64,000 nt of DNA from Anopheles merus (Eukaryota; Arthropoda; Insecta; Diptera; Culicidae), in contig NC_054081.1 in NCBI RefSeq assembly GCF_017562075.2, positions 9,586,713 through 9,650,712 on the forward strand. Direction: 5' to 3'. Within the stretch, counting starts at the first letter, position 1, and each line of letters starts with the position of its first letter. This document shows, one piece after another, positions 35,988 through 45,306 of the stretch. The notes beneath the pieces are model-generated. The model did not search any database. It was not told where the DNA came from and was given only the letters and a program-made list of their open reading frames with translations. The position numbers and the translations under genes were made by a program.

Positions 35988-36035
35988 GTGAAGGACACAC
36001 TGGGTACATCTGCAACGATTGCATCCCACTTCACG

Positions 36036-37193
36036 ATGGCTTACCGACTGCTGGTGAGCTGTCTGCTATTGCTACAGCTCGTACTAACGCAAGCCGACGG
36101 AGGTAGCTTTCTAACACCGTCCGGCAGTACCTACTGTCCCATACCGCTGGACGTGTTGGAGCAGGAGAACGGCACCGCCCCGGCCGGCTGGAGCGCCAGC
36201 TGCACCCAACGCCGCACAGAGGATTACGCCAAGGTCGAGCAAGCGGTCGCAGTAATCAAGGACCATCTGGAGAAGCAGGCGGCCGCCACCATACCGATAC
36301 GGGACGAGTTGCGCCAGTTTGGCGGCACACTGTTACCACTGCTAAACTCCGCCCAGCTCAAGACCGAGGCCGCCGAGCTGGACGAGCTGCGCATGAGCGT
36401 GCTGGTCGCTGCGATTGAGGCGGGCCGCATACCAGAAGCGATGACGCAGTTCCTCATGCTGGCCGGCTGGAACCGGTGGCCGGAAATCGTCGCCCGGATC
36501 TACCAGAACACGAGACGCGACCGGCAGCACATTGCGAACCTGCTGGAGTTTATCCGCATCGTGCCGGCGCGCGACGACCGGGTCGCGTTCTACCACGAGC
36601 TGAAGAAGCACATGGTCTCGAGCAAGGACTACGAGTCGTTCCTCGGCGCCCTGTTTGCGGCCGATGCGTTTCATGTGGTGTACGAGGCGGACGGCAAGAC
36701 GCCGCTGAACGAGAGCGATGCGAAGGCGCTCTACACCACGATGCTGGACGGCGCGGGAGCGTACTTCCAGCGTGCCCTGCTAACCGGCGCCAACCGGTAC
36801 GATCTGTTCCTGCTCGACAAGCATCATCCGCAGCTATTCGATCTGCTATTCGACCGCGTCGTGAACGTGTCCCAGGCGGATATGCGCAAGTTCAACTCGT
36901 GGCAGATGATGGGAGCGCTCTGCCGCGTGAACCGGCCAATGCTAAAAGTGCAGCTGTTCCGCAAGACCGCCTACCTGCTGCTGGACCACTTCAAGTGGGA
37001 GAAGGAGAACGAGTTCTACGCGCCGATGCTGGCCGGCTACTTCGAGGTGTGCCTGCCGGAGATCCGGAAGGATCCAGCCACCGCCGGTCTCGTCACGGAG
37101 GTGCAGAACATCTTCGGCCGCTACAAGAAGGGGATGAACTACAAGAGCATCTCGAATATCATTGGCAAGAACATCCACGCGTACGCTGGGTAG
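36036..37193 (+). CDS. SG1-like secreted salivary-type protein
   Basis: An intronless frame of 385 residues with a clear signal peptide (about residues 1-22, LLVSCLLLLQLVLTQADG). SG1-family proteins of Anopheles are single-exon, about 380-410 residues, secreted by female salivary glands and of unclear biochemical role. What I see fits this: an early YCPIP and a CTQRR, then YAKVEQAVAVI followed by an all-helical body with regular Leu/Ala heptads (AELDELRMSVLVAAIEAG, GWNRWPEIVARIY), few cysteines, and a basic C-terminus (GRYKKGMNYKSISN). The longer frame upstream covers the TATA box, so the ATG at 36036 is preferred. The assignment rests on remembered family appearance, not on a catalytic motif. 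It could instead be a divergent helical secreted protein of another role. Confidence 0.7.
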   Translation: MAYRLLVSCLLLLQLVLTQADGGSFLTPSGSTYCPIPLDVLEQENGTAPAGWSASCTQRRTEDYAKVEQAVAVIKDHLEKQAAATIPIRDELRQFGGTLLPLLNSAQLKTEAAELDELRMSVLVAAIEAGRIPEAMTQFLMLAGWNRWPEIVARIYQNTRRDRQHIANLLEFIRIVPARDDRVAFYHELKKHMVSSKDYESFLGALFAADAFHVVYEADGKTPLNESDAKALYTTMLDGAGAYFQRALLTGANRYDLFLLDKHHPQLFDLLFDRVVNVSQADMRKFNSWQMMGALCRVNRPMLKVQLFRKTAYLLLDHFKWEKENEFYAPMLAGYFEVCLPEIRKDPATAGLVTEVQNIFGRYKKGMNYKSISNIIGKNIHAYAG

Positions 37194-37207
37194 GGTTCTG
37201 GGTTAAG

Positions 37208-37213
37208 AATAAA
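37208..37213 (+). promoter_or_regulatory. Poly(A) signal of the SG1-like gene
   Basis: AATAAA starts 15 bp after the stop codon, an extremely short 3' UTR. Confidence 0.75.
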
Positions 37214-37281
37214 GGGACCGATATGTATAATGCAGCCATTTCCATCAACGTGGAGTAGTTTATGTCAGGCGTTTGACGTTC

Positions 37282-37287
37282 TTTATT
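37282..37287 (-). promoter_or_regulatory. Poly(A) signal of DBT
   Basis: TTTATT on the plus strand reads AATAAA on the minus strand, 401 bp after the DBT stop. It is the only good signal between the two convergent genes. Confidence 0.55.
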
Positions 37288-37556
37288 GACTTGGTCGAGG
37301 AAGCGCTAGGAGGGAGCCGTCGTAGGGACGACACAACAACACAAAGGATACAGTGCTAGCACATAACGATACATTCTGCACGCGCGTCTTCCAATCGACC
37401 GCCTGGAGGGCCTCGTGGAGCTCTGCTCCGGTACGTCATTCGATGACGTACGCACGTAGCACCCCCGGGAGAGTCGCTTAGGGAGTCGCGCATGCGGGAA
37501 GGGATTATATAAAGAGCCTTACACAACTAGTAAATGCAATATCGGCACATTAGAGG

Positions 37557-37558
<2 letters not shown>

Positions 37559-37606
<48 letters not shown>
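37559..37606. repeat. (CT)n microsatellite in the DBT 3' UTR
   Basis: About 47 bp of CT dinucleotides, 80 bp beyond the DBT stop on the transcribed side (GA in the mRNA). Confidence 0.95.
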
Positions 37607-37608
<2 letters not shown>

Positions 37609-37687
37609 GATCTGTCTCTTTTTCTCGTCCCTGTGGGAGGAAAGGAATGTTTTCTTTTCGTTTGCGTCGCGGTTTGCCGTCCTCCGC

Positions 37688-40032
37688 CTACTTCGCACCG
37701 AGCATCAGCAGGTTCGGGTTCTCCAGGTACTGCTTCCACAGGTTGGAGAAGCTGGCCATCGTGACGCCGTCTATGATGCGATGGTCCGCCGTCCAGCTGA
37801 CCACCATTATGTGGGCCGGCACAACCCGCCCATCCGCATCGAACCGGGGCAGGACCCGCGTCTGGCCGAGCCCACCGATCGCGACCTGGGGCGTCATCAC
37901 GACCGGGTGCGTGTACGTGCCGCCAATCTGTAGGTGTACGAGAGGGAGTGGAAAATCAACAAACCATTTCACAAACACACACAAACACACACAGAGCAAC
38001 AACAACATCACACAGTACGTACAATGCCAATGTTGGACAGGGCGAACGTGCCGTTGGCAAAATCGTTCGGCGTGAGGGCCCCCTTGGCGCCCCGCTCCTG
38101 CAGCGCGTTCAGGTCCTGCGCTATCTGCAGGATCGACTTCTGCTCGACGCTCTTCACGTTCGGCACCACCAGCCCCTGGGGCGTCTGCATCGCGACGCTA
38201 ATGTTGTGGTAGCGCTTGTAGATGACGCTCTCGGACGGCTCGTCGAACGAGCTGTTCAGTATCGGGTGCTGGAGCAGCGCGTTCGAGGCCGCTTTCAGGA
38301 AGAACGGCATGTAGGTGAGCTTCACGCCGCGGGCGGCGGCCTCCTCCTTCAGCTCGGCGCGTACCGCCACCAGCCGCGTCACGTCCACCTCGTCGCAGTA
38401 CGCAAAGTGTGGTATTTTCTGTTGGGAAATAGGTTGATGTTAGGGACATTAAGTTTTAGGTGTTTGTTGCATCCTAGTGTTGAGTTTCATCAATCTTTCG
38501 TTGAGATTCATTCGTATGAATCTTGAGCGTTAAGTAATTAGAATCTCGTACCGAATCTCTAAAGATTCATAAATCCAAGGATTCTCCAAGGATTTATATA
38601 TCTCGAAATATTAATCAATCTTCAAAGAATCTTGAATCTATAAGATCATTAATCCATTAAGAATCATAAGTCTCCAAGGATTCATCAATCTTTAGAGATA
38701 CCCATCTCTTTCATTTTCAAAATATTGAATTGGCGTGATTCCAAGCCTCGCATAGACCGTCTTTCCGAGGCAATACAAGCTATTCGGCTGCATGGTAGTT
38801 GCCAAAGTATCTTGGATGTCTGTATAGGCAATTATATAAGAATCTAAGAATAATAATAAAAGGCTCAAGTTCTATGAATCTTTGAAAATGTATGAATCCC
38901 TACAGATTCGTGAATGTTTCGAGATATATGAATCTTTGAAGTTCATCAATCTTTCCAACCGAGATTCACATTCCTTGAATCATTCCAAAGGTTTATTCAG
39001 ATTCAGGAATCTGAATCAGATGTACCCAACACTACGCAATGCGTCCATCCTTACCAGTGCGTCCGTCATCGAGCGAACCATCGCCTTGGCGACTCCCTTG
39101 AGTGGAACGACCGTTTCGGCCTGCTTCAGATCGAGCGGGGCCGTCGGCTCCGCCTTCCGCTGCTCCTTGGCCACCAGTGACGGATGGGGCTTGACCGTAC
39201 CCTTCGGTATCACCTCCAGGAACTCGAGCACGTCACCCTTGAGTACGCGTCCGTTCCGCCCGGTAGCCGGTACCTTCGACAAGTCCACCTTGTTCTCCAT
39301 CGCTATCCGCCGGACGGCGGGCGTAGCAAGCACCTTACCGGATGCCGCCGTCGCCGCCACCTGACCCGCCTGCTGGGCAGCCGCTTTCGTGTCCTCCTCG
39401 TCGGAGCTGCTACTGCTACTGCTACCACTGTCATCGCCTTCCTCATCGACCACGTCGAAATCAAGCAGCGGTTTGCCGACCAGCGCCACCCCGTCGACGT
39501 CGTGGTGCAGCTTCACGATCTTCCCGTCGTACCGGCTGGTGATCGTGACCGACGCCTTGTCGCTCTGCACCTCGCACAGATTGTCGAACTGCTCGACCAC
39601 GTCGCCCACCTTCACGTACCACTCCTTCACCGTCACCTCCCGGATGCCCTCGCCAATGTCGGACAGGTGAAAGGAGACGACACGGTCCAGCGCCGCGGTC
39701 GTGTGCAACGCGCGCCCAAACGCGTGCGGTGGCTGAAAGCAAAGGCAACAAACAAACAGGCATACATTTTAATGTAATGCAACAAAACCACCCAATTTAT
39801 GAATGGTACACACGCAAATGGATTAGCAACATGCATGATTGAGAATTGCGAGTCGGCGACTCGCTCGGACGTGTGCACACATAATCAGACGCTGGAATAT
39901 TTTGATTGCTGATCCGATGTTTTGACTTGCCGCAGCGTGCATAGAAACCGGCGGTTGCACCCTGTTGCATGGTTGTGGACGGATTGCTTTTCCGCAAGAA
40001 TAAATGATTACCGAAGCATTAAACCTTTGCAT
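37688..40032 (-). CDS. DBT: DBT, dihydrolipoamide branched-chain transacylase (BCKDH E2)
   Basis: Exons 39732-39055, 38418-38023 and 37927-37688 are clear. A tentative first exon at 40032-40012 (MQRFNAS) keeps phase 0 and gives about 445 residues. E2 is the lipoyl-bearing core of the mitochondrial branched-chain 2-oxoacid dehydrogenase complex. The lipoyl domain has the modified lysine in VQSDKASVTI, after LSDIGEGIREVTVKEWYVK. An acidic Ser-rich linker (DDSGSSSSSSSDEED) follows. The E1/E3-binding domain reads LATPAVRRIAMEN to GRVLKGDVLEF. The catalytic domain contains KIPHFAYCDEVDVTRL, MPFFLKAASNALL, LSNIGI-IGGTYTHPV and the active site DHRIIDG. The presequence LHTTAALDR matches the usual mature-start region. 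The first exon is the least certain part. Intron 2 is mostly a family D element that ends 20 bp from the exon 39055 donor. Confidence 0.94.
38475..39034. repeat. Family D element, copy D2, inside a DBT intron
   Basis: Left end TAGTGTTGAGTTTCATCAATC and right end GTACCCAACACTA are inverted. GATTCATAAATC-type words fill both arms, and a worn tRNA-SINE-like core lies at about 38735-38870. The right edge is 20 bp from the DBT splice donor. Confidence 0.75.
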
Positions 40033-40976
40033 GCCGTTGCATCGAACTGCACAGAAATCTTTAATTCAATGACTTTTTTTAATAGAAAGAAAATAGCAAA
40101 CAATTTCCAAATCATGCAAGAAATCGTGCGAGCAAAAAACGTTTTACTTTATGATCAAGCAAGCAGAACAGTAAATCTGGAATCTGGAGAGGCTCTAACC
40201 GAGGATCAATGTTCTTGGAATTTCGCAGATTGAACATCAGTTGATGCATTTTTTTTATTTGATTGCTGTTAATGAGTTCTTGTTTGACATCTTGAGAGTA
40301 TTTGATCCCTATCGGTAAATTTATAGATTCTTCCCAAGATCTAAAACTCCAAGATTTGAAATTTTGTGAAAATGTAAATATAATCAAAAGACATTATTGC
40401 CAAACATTAGGTATTGTATCGAAGGATGTCTGGAACAAACAAAGCCCAAGTAGCTATAAAACAATCGATGATGAATCCTTGACGATTCTTGATGTAGGAT
40501 CCAATATCAAGACGAGGTAGAGATTTCGTGACGATCTAAAGCGACAACTCTGCTGGCAAAGATCATTCAGAGTGACTTCAATCAGATGTTTTAGGTCTTC
40601 CGAAGCCTTACGCACTTCAAAGTTAGCTGCTTCAGATTGAACATAGGCAGCATCGTCGGCAACATGTTGTACCTCTTCCTGATGGCGTTAAATGGGCAGC
40701 AAGACTTGCAAAATGGTCTTCAGTTTGACGAGTTACAAAATAAATAGGCAAACAAGCTTGATTTCTTCTTGCGATTCTCCTAAAAGCCATTTAGCGCATC
40801 ATCGGAATTGGCGTGTTTAGCACACTATGAATTTCTGGCACAAGGCTCCCCGTGGGTTGTGGGTTTCAATTAGCAAAGGATTTTTGTTGTCCCATGTTCT
40901 TCCAGATTTCTTGGAGGTTTACGCCTGCCCGGCATCTCTGAGACATCTCCCTGTCTCTCTCTATCTCACTCTCTAT
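40033..40976. other. Region upstream of DBT with nothing recognisable
   Basis: AT-rich DNA with only short frames and no similarity I can name. The DBT promoter should lie at its left end. A CT-rich stretch occurs near 40948-40975. Confidence 0.5.
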
Positions 40977-41525
40977 CTACCGCTCTGGAATCGCTAGAGC
41001 AAAAAAGTCGCCTGTGACAGCTTTGACGTAAGGCGCCACGCAACGGCGCTCCTCTGTTTTGATGCCTGGCTTTCCGAGAAAGGGGATGAAATGCTGCGGG
41101 AAGGGGTACACCAACCCGGTGCTGTTGAAAGTGAAATTCTGCTTCTCGGGCGGGGTTTGATCGTGCGGTTGTCCGGTTGGCACAGGTCGTGCCGAGCGAT
41201 AGGGCAATCAAAAACATCACTACTCTCTAGGGCTTCTTCGTTGTTGTTGTGGACACTCGCTGTACACGTAAACACACACTCACACACACACACATACATA
41301 CAGGTCTGCCGACAGGCTTATCGTACTGCGCATACGGGCGAATGTTGATCGTGGGTTTGTCGACGTGCTGGAGAAAACATTACGTAATGCTCGGGGAGCA
41401 GGGGGCGACAAGAGTAACTCTTGGAGCATACTTACAGGCCGTCGGCAGGCTGAGCCACCGCAGGCTAGCAGATGGTGCCGGGCGATGGATGCACCGTAGC
41501 GCCGCAGGTTGAACAGGCCGGACAT
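40977..41525 (-). CDS. Putative small mitochondrial-type protein, unrecognised
   Basis: Exon 1 (41525-41436) reads MSGLFNLRRYGASIARHHLL then ACGGSACRRP. It is basic, free of acidic residues and amphipathic, as in a mitochondrial presequence. It ends at a perfect GTAAGT donor. After a 68-bp intron ending TTTTCTCCAG, exon 2 (41367-41302) continues in phase 0 with HVDKPTINIRPYAQYDKPVG and RP, then a GTATGT donor. A third exon is uncertain. One phase-compatible choice starts at NFTFNSTGLVYPFPQ (acceptor AGAAGCAG) and ends with FFALAIPER at about 40977, giving about 105 residues; another acceptor gives a different tail. I do not recognise the family. Two consecutive consensus introns in one frame argue that it is real. 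Confidence 0.45.
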
Positions 41526-42510
41526 TGCGACTGTGTTTTTGGGGTGTTGTGACGAGCCGTTTAATGCACCTCAGCAAGCACTCTCAGCAGTGCCACACAA
41601 TTCCAACGCTTCGCTTCGAGACCACCGCGTTTGACTGGAGGAGCTACTGGAGCACTGCTGCAAACCGTGACCGTCGCGGACTGACTTCCGTGCTGCTTGT
41701 CCGCCCGTCGTGCCCTAGCCTCGGCGTCTCGCTTAATGTCGACTGCGCCCCGTGCGCGCGCGCTTGCCACCTTCACCTTCGCGAGCCGATGCGAGAGGTG
41801 CCCGAACACGCTTAAACCGCAAACGCAACCGCGCTTTGCCGACACGAGATTCCCCCGACTGACATGGTGAGGGTGTGTTGGTGCAGCAAAGTGGTCCCCG
41901 TCCCCGGGTTCTGTGGCAGCCCGGGGGTGACTTTGTGTGCGTGCAATCTTGCCGGAACGCATCGCGTTTCTCGCCAGAGAGTGGGGCACTAAATGACTCG
42001 TTACCATGTGAAGTTTGCTACGTGTTATCTGGAAACATCCCCCCCCCCCTCACCCCTTTACGATCGATTCCAGCTTTTGCTCGCGTGTCTGTGTGTGCGT
42101 TTCTGTGTGCGTAAGCGGCGAGAATCGTCAACAACCACGTGTTTTCGCAAAATACTTGCGGCACTGCGGCCTTGAAAGTAATTGCGTAAATTATAACTTT
42201 TTTTTTGTAATGATGATTATAGATGATGGAGAATTGGAAAAGGTTTAAAAAGATGTTTGATACTATTTTTGTTATCAGAAATAAATAAAAATAAAAACAA
42301 TCAACGTAACGAACAAAACATTGGAGAAAAATGCGTGTTGTTAAAGGTCCACGCCCTCTGGGGTGTTTTATCCAAAACTTTATCCCAGTGGGCTTTCATG
42401 CCGACTCGAAAGCTCCATTCGAAAGCTTTGTGGCGTTACAGGGTGTCGCGGGATGTAACTCCAGACGGCGGGACACTTTTGCGATTCACCGTGAGTCACA
42501 ATGCTAGAAC

Positions 42511-42620
42511 TAGTGGTGGGTAAAGTTGGCAAAAAATGGCGACTCAGATACGACTCCAAAATTCCGGAGTCGTCCGGAAACGGAGGAATTAAGTCTGAGT
42601 CAGAGTTAACATGAAAGACT
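42511..42620 (+). repeat. Family B end fragment, copy B2
   Basis: TAGTGGTGGGTAAAGTTGGC opens the fragment, followed by CGACTCCAAAATTCCGGAGTCG. It shows the left end of family B without a long array. Confidence 0.65.
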
Positions 42621-42659
42621 TTTGAGTTTACTCTTGAATATCGCTTTGAAAAGTCCAAA

Positions 42660-42855
42660 GGTGTGGCGTACCCGTGGTACAATCGTCAGCTCGCACGTCT
42701 TAACTACAAGATCGCCTTTGGTTCAATCCTCATTTGGACCGCCTAACCGTTGTAAAAACTGACTTTATCCGGCTGCGTGGTCTAATAAATAAGTCTCGAA
42801 AGCCTGTACTGACCTGACCGCGTAGGTCGTAACGCCAAATATAAGAAGAGAAATC
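42660..42855 (+). mobile_element. SINE-derived sequence (family D core type)
   Basis: GGTACAATCGTCAGCTCGC head, a B-box-like GGTTCAATCCTC, then CTTTATCCGGCTGCGTGGTC, AGTCTCGAAAGCCTGTAC and GTAGGTCGTAACGCCAA, ending in AAGAAGAG. It matches the cores of family D copies but has no GATTC arms. Confidence 0.65.
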
Positions 42856-44261
42856 AACAATATCCAACTTTCAATCATCAATTTATTGTTAATATTGGAA
42901 AACAGTTAAGATATTCATATTTGTGTTCTTATTCGTATTTATTTATGTGTAGTCATCTGGTTAAATCCTGTAGGTTTATAGCTGTTGTGAAAAGGCACTC
43001 AAAAGAAAATTTCGTAGATATTTCTTAGTGGCGAAAAATCACAAAATTAGTTTTTTATTCTCCGAGTAACTGGCGCGAAAAGAGGCCAGGAGTCCGTCTT
43101 CCGACAGAAGGGTCTACAAGTTCAAGCAGCTTTTTGCAAGAGGCTCTGACATCTGAAATCCTAAAATATTTGAGAAACATGTACCTTTTGGTCATTTTGC
43201 TCTTAGCCAAGCCGATATTAGGCATAAGCTGGTTGACTTAGTTTCTCAATTGTGGTTCCTATTACCTACATCACTATTTTCTATCTCAGACTAGTTATTC
43301 TGATGATAGATCAAGTGTTATCATATCCATTCCTGATGAGCTGGGGTTCAGTCCGTACAAGATTTGAACCCTCGCTGGACAGTCTTTCAAGCTATGCATT
43401 TTACTGTTGCATCAGGAGACTGGCACAATGCAGGTCAAGCAAGACGAAAACATAGATAACATAAATAAACACATTAAAACTATATTTAAACATTTAAATG
43501 CATAAAACTAAAGCTCCCATAATCCAGTTTAAAAGCAAACTCTGCTGCGTACAGGTGACTCGAGGAAACAGGTGTGGACGGTTTTGTTTGTTCGCACCCG
43601 TTATCGTGCCGATCGAGCTGAAATAGGTCACACCCGACAGCCGTACGATCGCTTCCTCTACCCATACGCTGCGTGGTTAAATAGCACTACAAACGTACTA
43701 CAAACACACACACACACCGCTAGAAGCGTGCCGGAAATTGGAGGAATCTTATCATCATCATCACTTTTCCCTTTAGGGCATCAGCACGCGAATAGCAGCA
43801 ACGTAGTACGCTATGTTTGAGGCAAGGGTAGTCATCAAAAGGAGGATAGTTTTAATGAATCATCCAAGAATATCCAAGAATTTAGAGCAAAGCTTATGGT
43901 GAGCAATGCTTATGAGCTTATTGCTTGTGATGAGCATCAGGAATTCGAACTTTGTAGAGATCGTTTTTCTAAAGGAAACATAGAGTCCATACAAAGTTTG
44001 AAGTCTTGTTCATCGGGGTAGCCAGATTCAACAACTTTCTCTGAAAAATCACCAAATTCTTGAAATCTCCAAACGGGAAATTGGAATACAAATGAGAGCA
44101 GGAGCTGCAGCCTTGAAATTGTCCAATGTTTGAACAAAACTGATTATTTTTAGACGCTTGATGACGTATCTTGCGTTGGAATTCATACATGTAACGATAC
44201 CCAAATGTTTTTGTTGGAGTAAAATATTGAGGTTTCACGAGGTTTCAACGCTGCTTTCCGT

Positions 44262-44370
44262 CTTCTTCTTCTTCTATTAGACGTAACGTCCTACGCGGAC
44301 ATGCCGGCCTATGCAGGCTTTCGTGACTTAATTCATTACCACGTAGCCGGATAGTCAATCCTTGCTGCTT
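44262..44370 (-). mobile_element. Truncated SINE tail
   Basis: TTCTTCTTCTTCT is followed by ACGTAACGTCCTACGCGG and GCCTATGCAGGCTTTCGTG. This is the complement of the 3' half of the family D core-type SINE. The head is missing. Confidence 0.6.
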
Positions 44371-45306
44371 CCCGTCTACTAACAGTTATCCTAAAGGCGG
44401 TAAAATCATTATTTTGCTATGTTTGGCCATCAGCAATGGAGAAGCAGAAAAACACAATCCCTTCAGCATAACTTTGGTATGTATCAGTTTGCATTCCAAG
44501 AAGCCGTGTGAATCACAGTACCCATGATTCTGGCACCTATTTCCAGCACTGCTGCCCTAGCCTTTATCTTTGCTGAGATAAGGGCCACGCACACTGTTGA
44601 CACTAACGCTTACTCAACAAGTTAGCTGGTTTGGATCCAATACACAGCCCTGGAAGGAAATAAGGGCTTCGAGCGAGGTGAGATCTGCAAGTTGGATGAC
44701 TTTTTTTCTTCTTCCTGCCGGAAAGTGTAATCGCAAAACCCTTTTACCCCGGTGGGTATGAGTTTCGGGATGGGGAATCGGAGCGGTGCATCGGCAAAAC
44801 TTACCACTACGCATTCCCCGGAATGGCTACACTAACGGTTACAGGTTGGTACCTTATCTTATCTGTGCTGCTTTTTTTCTAGTTTCAAGCTTATCTTGCT
44901 TTTTGCTTGCCACTGCCGGGCTGAAGGGTTTTTACGATAACGACGGGGACGGGCGCAGCAAGGTGATTGTATCGTAGACCCTGTGTTGCGCTCCATCAGA
45001 AACCGTGGGGACACCTGCCCAGCTATCCCAGTTATCGACAAGACAACGCCCAAAGCGGTTGGGCATCCTGGGCATCCGAGAACGTGCCAGCAGAAGTGCA
45101 GAAAAAGTGTTTTACCTACAAGCCTTTGCTCCGAGTGAATTTTGTGTGTGGAATAGCAGTGAGAAAGGAGTGCAGTGAGTGGTGTATTCCTGTAGAACAG
45201 ACAGTGTGGTGGGAGCTACCGGAAGCTCCAGCAAATTATTTGCCCCGTACCGGTGCCCAACTTCAACAAGCAAACAGAACGCGTCCCCGGCACGCGCAGC
45301 ACAGCC

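Larger units (their letters stand above)
32182..36035. other. Intergenic region: Rbsn-5 promoter, repeats, SG1-like promoter
   Basis: 32182 to about 33090 is the promoter/leader side of Rbsn-5, with a possible leader acceptor (CTTCACAG on the minus strand, near 32255). 33358-34022 holds a SINE and family D repeat. 34030-34735 has no recognisable content. 34735-35320 is a family A copy. 35330-35970 is unremarkable apart from the SG1-like core promoter at its right end. Confidence 0.55.
41526..45306. other. Intergenic region between the small gene and mesh
   Basis: 41526 to about 42010 is GC-rich and probably the promoter of the small minus-strand gene. A family B edge lies at 42511-42620 and SINE-derived sequence at 42660-42855. 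The minus strand at 43320-43450 has a tRNA-like B box (GGGTTCAAATC), probably another worn SINE. A SINE tail lies at 44262-44370. 44800-45306 is likely the mesh leader. No supported coding gene. Confidence 0.5.

Noticed and set aside
35973..36035. 21 extra N-terminal codons on the SG1-like gene
   Set aside because: They cover the TATA box and likely start site; the signal peptide begins cleanly at 36036.
41561..42007. Minus-strand frame of 148 codons upstream of the small gene
   Set aside because: GC-rich leader or promoter DNA with low-complexity Ala/Arg/His content. It lies upstream of a better ATG with a splice donor.
43320..43450. Possible tRNA gene on the minus strand
   Set aside because: A B-box-like word is present but I could not find a cloverleaf with a matched acceptor stem. 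It is more likely a worn SINE.
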